Notes: a model not told the origin generated them from the letters alone. A stretch of 64,000 nt of DNA from Fimbriimonadaceae bacterium (GCA_019638775.1 JAHBTD010000002.1:682001-746000), one strand, 5' to 3'. Counted from the stretch's first letter, positions 17,532 to 26,929 are shown. A program made the numbers and translations.

Positions 17532-18457
17532 AGAACTTCCTCTTCCAAAGTCACCCCGTAACTGTCCTCAACCCGGGACTTGGCATGAAAAGCAAGGCTG
17601 CGGATATCGGTCGATGTAGCTCCCCGAACATTCAGCATAAAGTTGGCGTGGCGCGCACTCAGCATCGCTCCGCCTACCCGCTGACCCTTCAAGCCCACCT
17701 TCTCCATTAAGTACCCAGCCGGCACAACCCCTGCTTTCCTCAATCCTTCCGGCAGGTTGTCGAGTGATGCGGCAAGCTTGGGATCATTGACATTCTTAAA
17801 AAAGCTCCCTGCACTAGCGGATGGCGGCTGCTTACCGATGCGCTGGCGTTGATAATCGCGAGCCTCGTCATAGCTCGCCTTGCGATCGCCTTCGGGAAGC
17901 TTCATCTTCACTCGGACAAGGGCAATGGCAGGAGGGTTCGGCTGACGCAGGATTGAGTCGCGGTAAGAGAACTGCATGAATCCGGGTTCAACCCACTGTC
18001 GTTTCCCCTCAAAAACAACTTCGATATCAGTTAAGAACTCCGAGACGTTGCTGCGATAAGCGCCCGCATTGCTCACCAAAGCTCCCCCGAGAGTGCCGGG
18101 AATCCCGACAGCAAACTCCAATCCTTTCAGTCCAGCCTGTACGGTTTTCAGAAACAACTCTTGAAAGCTGCACCCGGCATCAGCGAGGACCTCTCCATCT
18201 TCCCTCACTGCGATCTTGCGTGCCCCATTGATGACCACCCAACCCGGGACCCCTGCATCGGAGGGCAAGATGTTGCTCCCCGAACCCAGGTAGGTCGCCT
18301 TGATACCTCGCTGCTGCACAGATTCTGCGACTGAGGACAGTTCGTCGGCGGTTCGTGCAATGGCCAGATACTCAGCGTTGCCGCCAGCTTTCAAGGTCGT
18401 AAAGGGTCGGAGGCAACCACCCTTTGTAAACGCGATGTCGTACGGAAGCTCGATCAA
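17477..18457 (-). CDS. murB: UDP-N-acetylenolpyruvoylglucosamine reductase MurB
   Basis: 326 residues. It reduces UDP-GlcNAc-enolpyruvate to UDP-MurNAc with FAD and NADPH. Family features: FTTLKAGGNAEYLAI, YLGSGSNIL, AVGIPGTLGGALVSNAGAY, FSYRDSIL, the catalytic Ser in SASAGSFFKN, GVPAG-like segment, ARHANFMLN, and the C-terminal Glu in EEEVLYLG. The start overlaps the tsaB stop by 4 bases (ATGA), placing it last in a four-gene operon beginning at 21856. Cell-wall precursor synthesis in the cytoplasm. Confidence 0.96.
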   Translation of the reverse strand: MIELPYDIAFTKGGCLRPFTTLKAGGNAEYLAIARTADELSSVAESVQQRGIKATYLGSGSNILPSDAGVPGWVVINGARKIAVREDGEVLADAGCSFQELFLKTVQAGLKGLEFAVGIPGTLGGALVSNAGAYRSNVSEFLTDIEVVFEGKRQWVEPGFMQFSYRDSILRQPNPPAIALVRVKMKLPEGDRKASYDEARDYQRQRIGKQPPSASAGSFFKNVNDPKLAASLDNLPEGLRKAGVVPAGYLMEKVGLKGQRVGGAMLSARHANFMLNVRGATSTDIRSLAFHAKSRVEDSYGVTLEEEVLYLGDWSAFTPLPLGSGT

Positions 18458-19047
18458 TGCGTTCCCCCAGACTGCCCCTCGGCGACCAAGGAGCCGTACG
18501 CCCGCTTGGGAGCGCTAATGCTCGGCTCGGCGATATAGAGAGCAACAAGCTGCTCTGGTGCAACCCACTCAACGCTCTTAAGAACCTCACCCGCATGGGC
18601 AGCATCTGGATGCCAAGGCTCCAGCACCCCAACTCCGTAGCCAACAAAACTCCCTTTCGGTAATCCTTGTTGCAGGGCACCTGCTTTCCCGGGCTCTCGC
18701 ACGAAGAACTTGCCTGCGACATTTGGAATCACGACGGTTTGAGAGGCGGAGACAAGGTCAAAGCTCGAGACACCGCCCACCTTCTTGCCAAAGGCATAGC
18801 CAAACGTCTTTGCCATGGTCACGCCAACTTTGACGCCTGTAAAACTTCCCGGTCCTATATCGGCGATGAAGGCATCGGCGGTCTTTGCACTCAATCCAAA
18901 CTCTCGCTCAACCTCCTCCAAAAGTCGCAGGATGGCAGCGCTGGCTTGACGCTTTGCCTCCGCACCGACGGCTGCTAAGACTTGGCCACCTTTGTCAAGG
19001 TAGGCCACGCTCACGTAGGGACTCGAAGTGCTGATGGAAAGGATCAC
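18454..19047 (-). CDS. tsaB: tRNA t6A biosynthesis protein TsaB
   Basis: 197 residues. It shows the ASKHA-type start ILSISTSSPYVSVAYLD and the diagnostic ADIGPGSFTGVKVGVTMAK. TsaB scaffolds TsaD and TsaE in adding threonylcarbamoyl to A37 of ANN-decoding tRNAs. Four-base overlaps link it both to the upstream secreted-protein gene and to murB downstream. The C-terminal domain is short, as usual. Confidence 0.93.
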   Translation of the reverse strand: MILSISTSSPYVSVAYLDKGGQVLAAVGAEAKRQASAAILRLLEEVEREFGLSAKTADAFIADIGPGSFTGVKVGVTMAKTFGYAFGKKVGGVSSFDLVSASQTVVIPNVAGKFFVREPGKAGALQQGLPKGSFVGYGVGVLEPWHPDAAHAGEVLKSVEWVAPEQLVALYIAEPSISAPKRAYGSLVAEGQSGGTH

Positions 19048-20123
19048 GAGCCAACGATAAGGAACAGCCGGTCAATCAGTATCTGCAGCTGCTCCCGGGC
19101 CTCCTTTTCGAGGGTTTCGTTGTGATATGCCACTAACCAATAGTACGAATCGACTGAGCCTGCCGCATCAAGTGAAACGAGCGGCCCCTTATCGTTTTTG
19201 CCAAACCGCCAAATGTAGCTGTACATCGCGCCCGACTTGTTCTTCGAAGGATTCGTCTCCGTTCTCCTATCCACAACTGTAAAGCGGTTCAATGTGTCTA
19301 GGCTCTGGCTAAACAAGGCCCGTGCTGGAGACTCCGCGTTCAATGTAGACGCCAGGTGAACGGTAACCTTGCCCGGTACTTTGGGGTGCGTCAACTCGAC
19401 GACATCTCCAATCTCGTTAGGCTTGCCATCCCAGCCATCCGGAGCCGCCAAGATCAAGGGCTTGCCACTGGCTTTGGCAGCGATCTGCACGAGTGGTGGA
19501 GGCTGGCTGGCGGTATCGAGAACGTAAGTGTTCGGAACACCGCCAATGCGGACTGTGTGAGGCCCCAAGAATGGCGTTTCGCCAGGAAGGAGTTTCGTGG
19601 GATCGTCGGGCCTGAGAATCTGCCCGTCAAACGTGCGCAGAGACTGAAGGGCTTGTCGCCAATGGTAGAGAACGTCGTCAAAGGAATCTTCTGGAGCCGT
19701 GATTCTAAAGAGCAGTTTATTAAAGGTGAAGCTGTAAACCAGCCCAACCAAAACCGTTTCTGACTTCTTCTTCGACTGCGTAAGCAACAATGGAGCTCCA
19801 AGAATCTCCTCTTCCCACTGCCTGACCAATTCAGACTCAGTCTGCTTGACAGCATGACTCTGCGAGATCTGGAAGATCTCCTTGTCGGCGCGGAAGTATA
19901 GGCCGAAGACTTCAATTCGCGCCGGTCCAGACTTGGTAGGAACCTCAAGTTCTGACCAAGCGTTCGTCTTGGTCTTCTTCTCGGTGACCTTCCACTCCTT
20001 CGGGTAGCTGAAGGTAAGGCCGATCGCCGCGCTCCGAAAAGGCGTCGTCGTTTCTTCCTGCTTTGGCGGGGTTTCTTGCCCCTGTGCATTGAATAAGAGA
20101 ACCGCAAGCAAAAGAGCTTTCAT
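19044..20123 (-). CDS. Secreted protein of unknown function
   Basis: 359 residues with a short signal peptide (MKALLLAVLLFNAQGQ). Two similar halves can be seen: one begins IGLTFSYPKEWKV and the other KPLILAAPDGWDGK. Each resembles the PsbP-like/DUF1795-type secreted domains that start with a YP..W segment and end with a predicted helix after LIDRLF or ALQSLRTF. No catalytic motif. The gene overlaps the kinase upstream and tsaB downstream by 4 bases each, so it is translated as part of that operon. Confidence 0.75.
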   Translation of the reverse strand: MKALLLAVLLFNAQGQETPPKQEETTTPFRSAAIGLTFSYPKEWKVTEKKTKTNAWSELEVPTKSGPARIEVFGLYFRADKEIFQISQSHAVKQTESELVRQWEEEILGAPLLLTQSKKKSETVLVGLVYSFTFNKLLFRITAPEDSFDDVLYHWRQALQSLRTFDGQILRPDDPTKLLPGETPFLGPHTVRIGGVPNTYVLDTASQPPPLVQIAAKASGKPLILAAPDGWDGKPNEIGDVVELTHPKVPGKVTVHLASTLNAESPARALFSQSLDTLNRFTVVDRRTETNPSKNKSGAMYSYIWRFGKNDKGPLVSLDAAGSVDSYYWLVAYHNETLEKEAREQLQILIDRLFLIVGS

Positions 20124-21856
20124 TTTTCCTCTCCGTTCTGACGCTCACCGACGGGCAGGAGCATCATGAAATTGGCCCCTTCACCCTCTTGGCCTGTCTC
20201 TACTACGGTACCACCGTGAGCCTCAAGGATGCCTTTGACGATAGATAAACCAAGACCCATGCCCCGAACGCGTGAGCTGAAGAACGGCTCGAAGATCTTG
20301 GCTTTCTTGTCATCGGTCACTCCAGGACCAGTGTCGCGAACTTCAATTTTGATAAATGGCTTCAGTGGACTAAGGTTCGCGTCGATGACATCGCGCTTGG
20401 TGGCTGCGTTTGCCGAGATGCGCAGACTCCCTTCGTCCATAAAGCTAATGGAGTTCTCGATGAGTTCAGATAGAGCCCTCCGAATGCGCTTGGAATCCGT
20501 CTCAATCTCGGGCAGAGTCTCATCAATATCCAGCACAAGCTCAATCCGACTTCGTCGAGGAAAAACTTCAGTTGCTGTTTCGCGCACAAGTTGAGGGATG
20601 TCTGTAGAGACCTTGGCAATCTTTGTAGCTGTGAGAAAGTCTCGGAAGTCCTGCAGGATCTCATCGACGCGGGTCACGTTAGTCGATAAACTTGCCTGCA
20701 AGTCTTGGAGAGATTTTCGTGCCAAGACCTCTTCCCCTAGCAAGTGTTTGAGCTCGTTCACGTCGCCTTTAAGAGCAAAAACTCGGTTCCCGATCATGTG
20801 CGAACTTTTCGCGCTCATCTCGCCCCACGCGATCATCCTTTCGGAATGAAGGGTTTTTTCAAGCGTCCGAATGTTCTCAATCCCTATGGCGATCTGGTCG
20901 GCGACAGCCTGGATCACCTGTTGCTCGCCTTCAGTGAAACGGTTGTCTAGATACTCGTTGTCCGATTTTCTTCGGATAACACGGACCGCCCCAATACAGT
21001 GTGATCTGATGGAGATGGGAACGGCGATGAAGCTCGCGACCTGCTCACTCGGAAATTCAAGGTTTGCCCCCCGCCAACGAGGGTCCTTTTGGGGTTGGTC
21101 GAGCCGCAATGGCTCACCATGTTCGCATACCCAACCCGTACAGCCCTCTCCGCGTTTGTAGGTGAGACTGCCGATTTTATCTTTAAGCTGATCCAAGCTC
21201 GCGCGCAGCACAAATTTATCGGTCTCTGCATCGTAAAGAAAGATCGAAAAGGCCTGAAACCTAAGCACGTTTTGCGCAACTTCGATCACCTGAGAAAGCA
21301 GTTCCTTCTCGTTTTGAGCCTGATCCATCGCACTTCCAACCGCGATGAGCGCCTCTTCGCGCATGAGATGCTCTTCTCTTTCAAAGACAAGAGAGATGAG
21401 ATCAGCGATGATTTGGCAGGCGATGAGGTGGTCTTCGGAGTATGCGTCGAGATTGTCCGACTCAGCATTGAGCACACCACGAACGCGACCGATCGTGTCG
21501 AGGATCGGTACCGCGATCTCACTTTTGGTCGTACTGAACATGTCCTGATAGATCGGCTCTTCGCTGACATCGCCAGTGACAAAAGACTCCGCAGTTGCAG
21601 CAACATGAGCGACGATGCCCGCGCTCTCCTTGACGTCAATGTGGAAAAACTTGCCGAGCCTTTGCGCCGTCCAATCGGCTCCAGCCCCATAACGCATCTC
21701 TAGTACGCCAAGCTCGTCGTTCATGCAGGCGATCAGCACGTTCCTGCTTCCCGTCATCTCAAGCGCCTTTTGAGTGAGCTGCTCAAGCGCCTTACCGGAA
21801 TCGGCCTGGCGTGAGACCAGTTGAGTTAAGGCGGCAAGCTCATCAGCTCGGGGCAT
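20120..21856 (-). CDS. GAF-GAF histidine kinase with atypical H box
   Basis: 578 residues from ATG 21856 (MPRADELAALTQ); the longer frame to 22057 runs through a repeat and is not used. Two GAF domains cover about 15-160 and 180-330. The dimerisation region has the candidate phospho-acceptor His353 in AKSSHMIGNRVFALKG, without the usual HE/HD pair after His. The ATPase domain is complete: LSELIENSISF (N), DTGPGVTDD (G1), IFEPFFSS (F), MGLGLSIVKGILEAHGG (G2). No transmembrane segment or receiver domain. First gene of the operon ending in murB. Confidence 0.88.
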   Translation of the reverse strand: MPRADELAALTQLVSRQADSGKALEQLTQKALEMTGSRNVLIACMNDELGVLEMRYGAGADWTAQRLGKFFHIDVKESAGIVAHVAATAESFVTGDVSEEPIYQDMFSTTKSEIAVPILDTIGRVRGVLNAESDNLDAYSEDHLIACQIIADLISLVFEREEHLMREEALIAVGSAMDQAQNEKELLSQVIEVAQNVLRFQAFSIFLYDAETDKFVLRASLDQLKDKIGSLTYKRGEGCTGWVCEHGEPLRLDQPQKDPRWRGANLEFPSEQVASFIAVPISIRSHCIGAVRVIRRKSDNEYLDNRFTEGEQQVIQAVADQIAIGIENIRTLEKTLHSERMIAWGEMSAKSSHMIGNRVFALKGDVNELKHLLGEEVLARKSLQDLQASLSTNVTRVDEILQDFRDFLTATKIAKVSTDIPQLVRETATEVFPRRSRIELVLDIDETLPEIETDSKRIRRALSELIENSISFMDEGSLRISANAATKRDVIDANLSPLKPFIKIEVRDTGPGVTDDKKAKIFEPFFSSRVRGMGLGLSIVKGILEAHGGTVVETGQEGEGANFMMLLPVGERQNGEEK

Positions 21857-21907
21857 ATCGTGATTATGATTGGAGATGGAGGTTGTGCAGGGCCTTACGG
21901 GGAAATG

Positions 21908-22045
21908 GGGGATGTCGGCAGGTTGTTGGCAAGTGGTTGGATAGTAGTTGGCAGGTAGCTGTGGTGATTCATTCGAGTACTTGCGGGCTTCCCACAACTT
22001 GCAGTCCACCTGCTCACCACTTGCCAACAACCTGCCGACGTCCCC
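21908..22045. repeat. Long inverted repeat (29-base arms, one mismatch) with dispersed-repeat core
   Basis: The arms are 21908-21936 and 22017-22045. The left arm reads GGGGATGTCGGCAGG then TTGTTGGCAAGTGG, and the right arm is its reverse complement except for one base. The 80-base interior holds no gene. Part of the left arm with adjoining bases (21925-21941) recurs exactly at 9804-9820. It lies between the divergent kinase and DUF2961 genes. Confidence 0.85.
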
Positions 22046-22056
22046 ATAATTCAGCA

Positions 22057-23139
22057 ATGCTCGGTCACACCACCCTCAACGGACTTCCCCGCCTCCGCGA
22101 CTTTCGCAGCAACCGCGCCTCCAGCTTCGACCCCGCCGGAAACAACAGCGACTGGTGGACCTTTCAGCCCGGAGAGGAGAAGACCATCATGGCCTCCGAC
22201 ATCCCCGGATGCATCAAGCACATATGGATGACCGTGGGCGGAGGCGGGCCGCACTTTCTGCGGCACATCGTGATCCGCATGTATTGGGACGGGGAGGAAA
22301 CCCCCAGCGTAGAGTGTCCGCTGGGCGACTTCTTTGGGTCTGGGTTCGGCGTTCACAAGAACTTTATCAGCCTCCCCATCCAGATGAGCCCGCAGGACGG
22401 TCGCGGCATGAACTGTTGGTGGGCCATGCCGTTCAATACTGCGAAGATCACAATTCAAAACGAGGCCCCCGAGCAGTGCAACCTCTATTTCTATGTCGAT
22501 TACGAGGAGTACGATCAGCCCCAGGCCGAGGACGTTGCGCGGTTTCACTGCCAGTGGCGGCGCGTCCACAAGACCGAAGGCTGGCTGAAGGAGAAGCTGA
22601 ACAACGAGAACATCTGGGATGTGTGGAGCCGAAAGCCGAACATCACCGGCGACGACAATTACGTGATCCTGGACGCCGAAGGGAGCGGCATCTATGTCGG
22701 CTGCGTCCTGAGCATCGACGTGTTCAAACGGCAAGGCAACGACTGGTACGGCGAAGGCGACGACATGATCTTCGTCGACGGCGAGCCTTGGCCTCCCCGA
22801 TTGCACGGCACCGGCACTGAAGACTATTTCAACATGGCGTTCTGCCCCCAGACCGAATACTGCGCGCCCTACCACGGTCTGACCCTCTATAGCGGCAACA
22901 GCAACTGGCCGTGGAAAGGCCGCAACGGCATGTACCGCTTCCACATCGAAGACCCGATCCGGTTCTACAAGTCGATCCGGGTGACCATCGAGTCGGGCCA
23001 TGCGAACAAGCTGTACAACGACTACAGCTCGGCGGCGTTCTGGTATCAGCTTGAACCGCACAAGCCGTTCCCGGCTCTGCTATCTGCACAGGAGAGAGAG
23101 GCAAGGCCGATCGAGCCGGAGTTTGACGGGGGAGAGTAG
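22057..23139 (+). CDS. DUF2961 / GH172-type putative glycoside hydrolase
   Basis: About 360 residues from ATG 22057 (MLGHTTLNGLPRL), just after the inverted repeat. The DUF2961 pattern is clear: an early ASSFDPAGNNSDW segment, a jelly-roll with GCIKHIWMT and MYWDGEETPSVECPLGDFFG, the acidic LHGTGTEDYFN and the closing YSSAAFWYQ. DUF2961 proteins have been reclassified as GH172, acting on fructofuranosides or D-arabinofuranosides. Glu in GTEDYF is a candidate catalytic residue. No signal peptide is seen. The gene is visibly richer in G+C than its neighbours. Confidence 0.88.
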   Translation: MLGHTTLNGLPRLRDFRSNRASSFDPAGNNSDWWTFQPGEEKTIMASDIPGCIKHIWMTVGGGGPHFLRHIVIRMYWDGEETPSVECPLGDFFGSGFGVHKNFISLPIQMSPQDGRGMNCWWAMPFNTAKITIQNEAPEQCNLYFYVDYEEYDQPQAEDVARFHCQWRRVHKTEGWLKEKLNNENIWDVWSRKPNITGDDNYVILDAEGSGIYVGCVLSIDVFKRQGNDWYGEGDDMIFVDGEPWPPRLHGTGTEDYFNMAFCPQTEYCAPYHGLTLYSGNSNWPWKGRNGMYRFHIEDPIRFYKSIRVTIESGHANKLYNDYSSAAFWYQLEPHKPFPALLSAQEREARPIEPEFDGGE

Positions 23140-23214
23140 CTCTTTACCGTTTGCTCAGACCACTCATTCGCTGTGCTATGCAACAAACGGCGCTTGCCGA
23201 TACGTCGTTGTTTT

Positions 23215-23829
23215 GTGGCCCAACGCAGCCGAGTTCGGGGAGTTACCCTGGTCGAAGTTCTGATCGTGATCGCGATCCTTGCTGTGATTGCGGCGATTAT
23301 CATCCCGGTCACGATCAGCGCGAAGGAGCGCGGCAAGGTTTCGGCATGCATCACCAACCTGTCGCAGATCGGAACGGCAACACAGCTCTACACCGCCGAC
23401 TACGACAGCCTGCTCCCCACCTATATGCCCGGGCTCGATCCAAAACCCGGCGACCCCTATTTTCTGCCGTGGGTGACGACACGCTGGATCGCCCAGCTCA
23501 AGCCCCACGGCTTCAAGGATGCAATGGCCTTCTGCCCGTCCGACCCTTACAAGGGCCAGCCGCTCGTCGCGCCGGACACCGTTTACGATGGACGGATTGT
23601 CCGGAGCAGCTATACAGGCTGGCTGGGTTCAGCGAGCTATCCCTCAGCCCCCTTGGATGCGGTCCGCGACCCTGCCGGAGCCACCCACATCAGCGACCAA
23701 ACGCGCGAACTGTTCAATTCGGGCAAAGGCAAGAATGAGAAGTACACGGTTCACGGAGAAGGCTGCAGCCAGCTCTTCCTGGATTGGCATGTGAAGCACT
23801 CGCACTGCCCTCTCATTCCGAAGATGTAG
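23215..23829 (+). CDS. Type II pseudopilin-like protein (H-x9-DG style)
   Basis: About 204 residues from GTG 23215; an in-frame GTG at 23173 would lengthen the leader. The class III prepilin signal is RSRVRG followed by VTLVEVLIVIAILAVIAAII, with Glu at +5. The mature part has ACITNLSQIGTATQLYTADY, the typical first helix of DUF1559-like pseudopilins, and ends with a DWHVKHSH segment. Cleavage by a prepilin peptidase and assembly in a pseudopilus or surface structure is expected. It follows the GH172-like gene in the same orientation. Confidence 0.82.
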   Translation: MAQRSRVRGVTLVEVLIVIAILAVIAAIIIPVTISAKERGKVSACITNLSQIGTATQLYTADYDSLLPTYMPGLDPKPGDPYFLPWVTTRWIAQLKPHGFKDAMAFCPSDPYKGQPLVAPDTVYDGRIVRSSYTGWLGSASYPSAPLDAVRDPAGATHISDQTRELFNSGKGKNEKYTVHGEGCSQLFLDWHVKHSHCPLIPKM

Positions 23830-23877
23830 GACCTCCATCCGCCAATAAGCAATCTCATAGAAAGGAAACAGGAATCA

Positions 23878-25161
23878 TTACTCCTCTGCCGCTAAGGTGA
23901 AGTAAACAGTCGTTCCCTTGCCGAGCTCGCTTTCTGCCCAGATTCTGCCGTTGTGTCGCGAGACGATCTTTGCCGCGATTGCCAGTCCAATTCCAGTGCC
24001 TTTAAACTCCTCCTCAGAGTGGGCTCTGACGAAGGGCTCAAAAATGCTCTCTGAAAGAGTCACGTCGAAACCCGTTCCATTGTCTTCGACGAAGTAGACA
24101 CTCTCGCCCTTGATTGTTCTCATACCAAACGCGATGGTTGGCGATTCCACCACCGCAGAAAACTTGAACGCGTTGCTAATCAAGTTATCAATGAGAATAC
24201 GAAGCATCCGAATGTCGCCAACGACGGTCAAGCCTTGTTCAACCGTAGCCTCCGCTTCATCTGGCGAATGACGGATTGAGACCTCGGCAACGGCTTCAGC
24301 TGCAATCAAACTTAGGTCTACTTTGCTTATGTCCATCACATCCCGGCCTGTTCGGGCGAGACGCAATAGCGCGTCTACGAGGTCAGACATCCTTGCGGCA
24401 GCCAGAATGATCCGACGAAAAAGAAACTCATCTTCCTCAGTGAGTTTCTCTTTCAAGTCTTGAAGCAGGATTTCGGAGTAGCCCGATATCGCTCGCAAAG
24501 GAGCACGAAGGTCGTGCGAAACAGAATAAGAGAAGCTCTCAAGCTCCTTGTTTGCAGACTGTAGCTCCTTGGCAAGCGCCTTTGCGTTATCCTCACTCAT
24601 TCGCAGAGCATCGTTCGCTTCAGCCAGCTGTTGATTGGTCGACTGAATCTCCTGCGCACGATGGTACAGCTCAATGTCCATCTCTTGACGAACTCGCGCG
24701 GAGTCACCAAACTCCTGTGTAAGAGCATCGGCACGATCAAGCAAACGCACGTACTCGGTAACGTCCTCAACGCGGTGAATAATGTACTCGACCTCACCAA
24801 GTTCGTTGAGAACGGGAGAGTTAACCGGACTCCAATGCCGCTCCTCAAACCCACCACCCTCAGATTCTGGCCTGCGAATATCGTACTTTTGGATGGCCAT
24901 CGTATTTGGCCGACGCTCTCTCAGAACGGACTCAAGGGAGAGGCGTAGGTTATGAACGCCGGTTGCGGCTGGATCGTCGGGGTTGTCTGGAAAGACATCA
25001 AACAGATGTCGTCCGATAATTGACTCTCTATCTGTAAGAGTCGCCTGTAAGTAGGCGGCGGTTACACCAACGATAACAAACTCTCTTGATAACACCAAAT
25101 AGAGCCCGGGAGAAAGCTCAAACAGCTTTCTAAAATCGGTTTCCCCGCGAACTTCATCCAT
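23878..25161 (-). CDS. PAS-domain sensor histidine kinase, soluble
   Basis: 427 residues. A PAS fold covers about 8-138, followed by a long coiled coil (about 140-210, [16 protein letters not shown]). The HisKA domain contains [20 protein letters not shown] with His216. The ATPase domain has [29 protein letters not shown] and [13 protein letters not shown]. It resembles Cph1/bacteriophytochrome-type kinases in the H-box form ([11 protein letters not shown]), but has no bilin-binding domain. No response regulator nearby. Confidence 0.9.
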   Translation of the reverse strand: MDEVRGETDFRKLFELSPGLYLVLSREFVIVGVTAAYLQATLTDRESIIGRHLFDVFPDNPDDPAATGVHNLRLSLESVLRERRPNTMAIQKYDIRRPESEGGGFEERHWSPVNSPVLNELGEVEYIIHRVEDVTEYVRLLDRADALTQEFGDSARVRQEMDIELYHRAQEIQSTNQQLAEANDALRMSEDNAKALAKELQSANKELESFSYSVSHDLRAPLRAISGYSEILLQDLKEKLTEEDEFLFRRIILAAARMSDLVDALLRLARTGRDVMDISKVDLSLIAAEAVAEVSIRHSPDEAEATVEQGLTVVGDIRMLRILIDNLISNAFKFSAVVESPTIAFGMRTIKGESVYFVEDNGTGFDVTLSESIFEPFVRAHSEEEFKGTGIGLAIAAKIVSRHNGRIWAESELGKGTTVYFTLAAEE

Positions 25162-25446
25162 TTTTCAGCCTCCCCGCTGGAATCTAGAACTCAAGTATGC
25201 GACAAATTTGCCTCCTGGTCAATAGCATCGCATGGAATATAGAGTTTGATTGCACGTTCGAAACTTGACATTTCACTGCGCGTGTACGTGTTCATTGGCT
25301 GCGACAAAAATGTTAAAGCAATCGTCAACTTTTTGTGTCGTTTCGGGCACTTGAGACCGTACTCTGATAACCCTATACAAGCTGCAGCTTGCAAAACAGC
25401 AAGAATAGTCAGCCAAGAGATCGCCCCGACTACGGCTCGTCGATAG
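25162..25446. other. Intergenic stretch, nothing recognised
   Basis: About 285 bases between two minus-strand genes. It is AT-richer than the flanks. A small 67-codon frame has no recognisable product and no good start. It must hold the kinase promoter, which could not be identified confidently. Confidence 0.5.
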
Positions 25447-26121
25447 CTACTTTCCGTTCAGATGCTGGCCGAGGAATTTGACCGTGCGATTCCATGCATC
25501 TGCAGAGGCAGCCGCATCGTACACCTCAGGCCGATCATCGTTGAAGAACGCGTGCTGAGTGCCCGGATACGTGACAAATTCGTGAGGTTTTCCCAGCTCA
25601 TTAAGCTTTGCCGATAGGTTGGATACGACTTCGGGAGAAGAATAAGCATCGTTCTCGGCAAAGATGCCAAGCATCGGACAGTTCAGGTTCTCAAGTTGGG
25701 GATGAACGTTGGGATGAATCCCATAAAAGTCAACACAAGCTCCTATCTTTGAATTCACCGTAGCAGCATAGAGCGAGAGCTGACCGCCCATGCAAAAGCC
25801 TACGACTCCAGCCTTGTTCGAGGTCACAGCTTCGTGGCTTAAGAGGAAGTTTACAGCGCCTTTCAACACCTTCTCGGCATCTGCGATGTTCAAGGCCATC
25901 ATCAGTGACCCAGCCTCGTCGGGCTCAGTTGTGGCTTTTCCGTGATAGAAGTCTGGGGCCAAAGCAACAAATCCAGCCTGCGCAAATCGATCGGTCACGC
26001 TTTTGATGTGCCCGACGATTCCCCACCACTCTTGAATGACGATCAAAGCCGGGCCAGTGCCGGACTCGGGGATTGCCAGATAACCGCCATAAGAATTACC
26101 GTTCCCATCAAACGTAATCAT
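25447..26121 (-). CDS. Dienelactone hydrolase family protein
   Basis: 224 residues from ATG 26121 (MITFDGNGNSYGGYL); the longer frame to 26325 has no family similarity. Alpha/beta hydrolase with the Cys-Asp-His triad Cys110 (GFCMGG), Asp158 (AENDAY) and His190 (GTQHAFFND). WWGIVGHIKSVTDRFAQAGF and LAPDFYHGKAT are typical DLH segments. The reference reaction opens dienelactone to maleylacetate, but most family members have unknown substrates, and no aromatic-degradation genes are nearby. Confidence 0.92.
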   Translation of the reverse strand: MITFDGNGNSYGGYLAIPESGTGPALIVIQEWWGIVGHIKSVTDRFAQAGFVALAPDFYHGKATTEPDEAGSLMMALNIADAEKVLKGAVNFLLSHEAVTSNKAGVVGFCMGGQLSLYAATVNSKIGACVDFYGIHPNVHPQLENLNCPMLGIFAENDAYSSPEVVSNLSAKLNELGKPHEFVTYPGTQHAFFNDDRPEVYDAAASADAWNRTVKFLGQHLNGK

Positions 26122-26245
26122 GCCCGCATTGTTACCCGATAATCCTACTGGGTTGACACAATTCAACCCGCCAGCGCCGTTAAGGACGACGGCTCGGGAC
26201 ACCCGATGATTACATCTCCGTGTTTCGCGGTGCAAGGAAGTGAAA

Positions 26246-26866
26246 ATGAAACAGAAACTGAGAATTCTTGGTGCGGGCATTGGCCTGCTTGTCTTTGGTG
26301 CAAATACCGAGGCTGCGTGGTACACAAACGAAGCCGATTTCCTTTCCGCTATCCACGGATCGTACTACCTGGAAGATTTCGCCGGCTGGGATTTCTCTGC
26401 ACCACTCGATGGTTCAGAAACAGAATGGTCAGCTCCTGGCTCGAACGGATATAGATGGAATGGGTTTGCGGCCGATGGATTGTTCTCTATTCCGGGTGCG
26501 CTTTCAACTAACTTCGCGAACGACACTTTAACGCTATCTTTTACGGGAGCGCCAGTAAGGGCGTTTGGACTGAACATCGCCAATTCCGACTTTGAAGCGA
26601 ACTATATCGCCGGCGATGCAACCGTTACACTGAGCAACGGAGCCGTGAAAACACTGAGCTTGGCTGGCAATCAGGGATTTCTCGGTTGGGCGGGCAATGA
26701 AACCCTCACATTCGCAGCCCTGAGCACAACAAATTCCAATGTGGATGATAATTGGGTATCCGCCGATCACATCTACACTGGAACATCCGCGCCTGTTCCG
26801 GAACCTGCATCGATTGCCATCCTCGGGTTGGCAGTGCTCTCCTTGCTTCGGCGACGAAGAAGCTAA
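26246..26866 (+). CDS. PEP-CTERM exported protein, paralogue 1 of 3
   Basis: 206 residues. AAGGAAG a few bases upstream supports ATG 26246. Signal peptide MKQKLRILGAGIGLLVFGAN, then the mature start AWYTNEADFLSAI. The body shares with the two following genes the blocks YLEDFAGW, GANGY-like SNGYRW, FTGAPVRAFGLNI, AGDATVTLSNG and GFLGWAGNE. The end is the PEP-CTERM signal VPEPASIAILGLAVLSLLRR, an exosortase substrate tag made of a PEP motif, a hydrophobic helix and arginines. Function of the beta-rich domain unknown. Confidence 0.92.
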   Translation: MKQKLRILGAGIGLLVFGANTEAAWYTNEADFLSAIHGSYYLEDFAGWDFSAPLDGSETEWSAPGSNGYRWNGFAADGLFSIPGALSTNFANDTLTLSFTGAPVRAFGLNIANSDFEANYIAGDATVTLSNGAVKTLSLAGNQGFLGWAGNETLTFAALSTTNSNVDDNWVSADHIYTGTSAPVPEPASIAILGLAVLSLLRRRRS

Positions 26867-26889
26867 AGCCTGCAAGCACACGGCTTTTC

Positions 26890-26929
26890 AAGAACCCCTC
26901 TACTTAATCGTTGGGGGGTTCTTGTTTTA
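26890..26929 (+). terminator. Rho-independent terminator after PEP-CTERM 1
   Basis: Arms AAGAACCCC (26890-26898) and GGGGTTCTT (26915-26923) are perfectly complementary and followed by GTTTTA. Confidence 0.8.

Noticed and set aside
21908-22045. Insertion sequence with terminal inverted repeats
   Set aside because: Only 80 bases lie between the arms, with no room for a transposase.
22051-23061. 336-residue minus-strand ORF
   Set aside because: Shadow of the GC-rich DUF2961 gene; Val/Ala/Asp-rich composition without any domain, while the plus strand has a clear family match.
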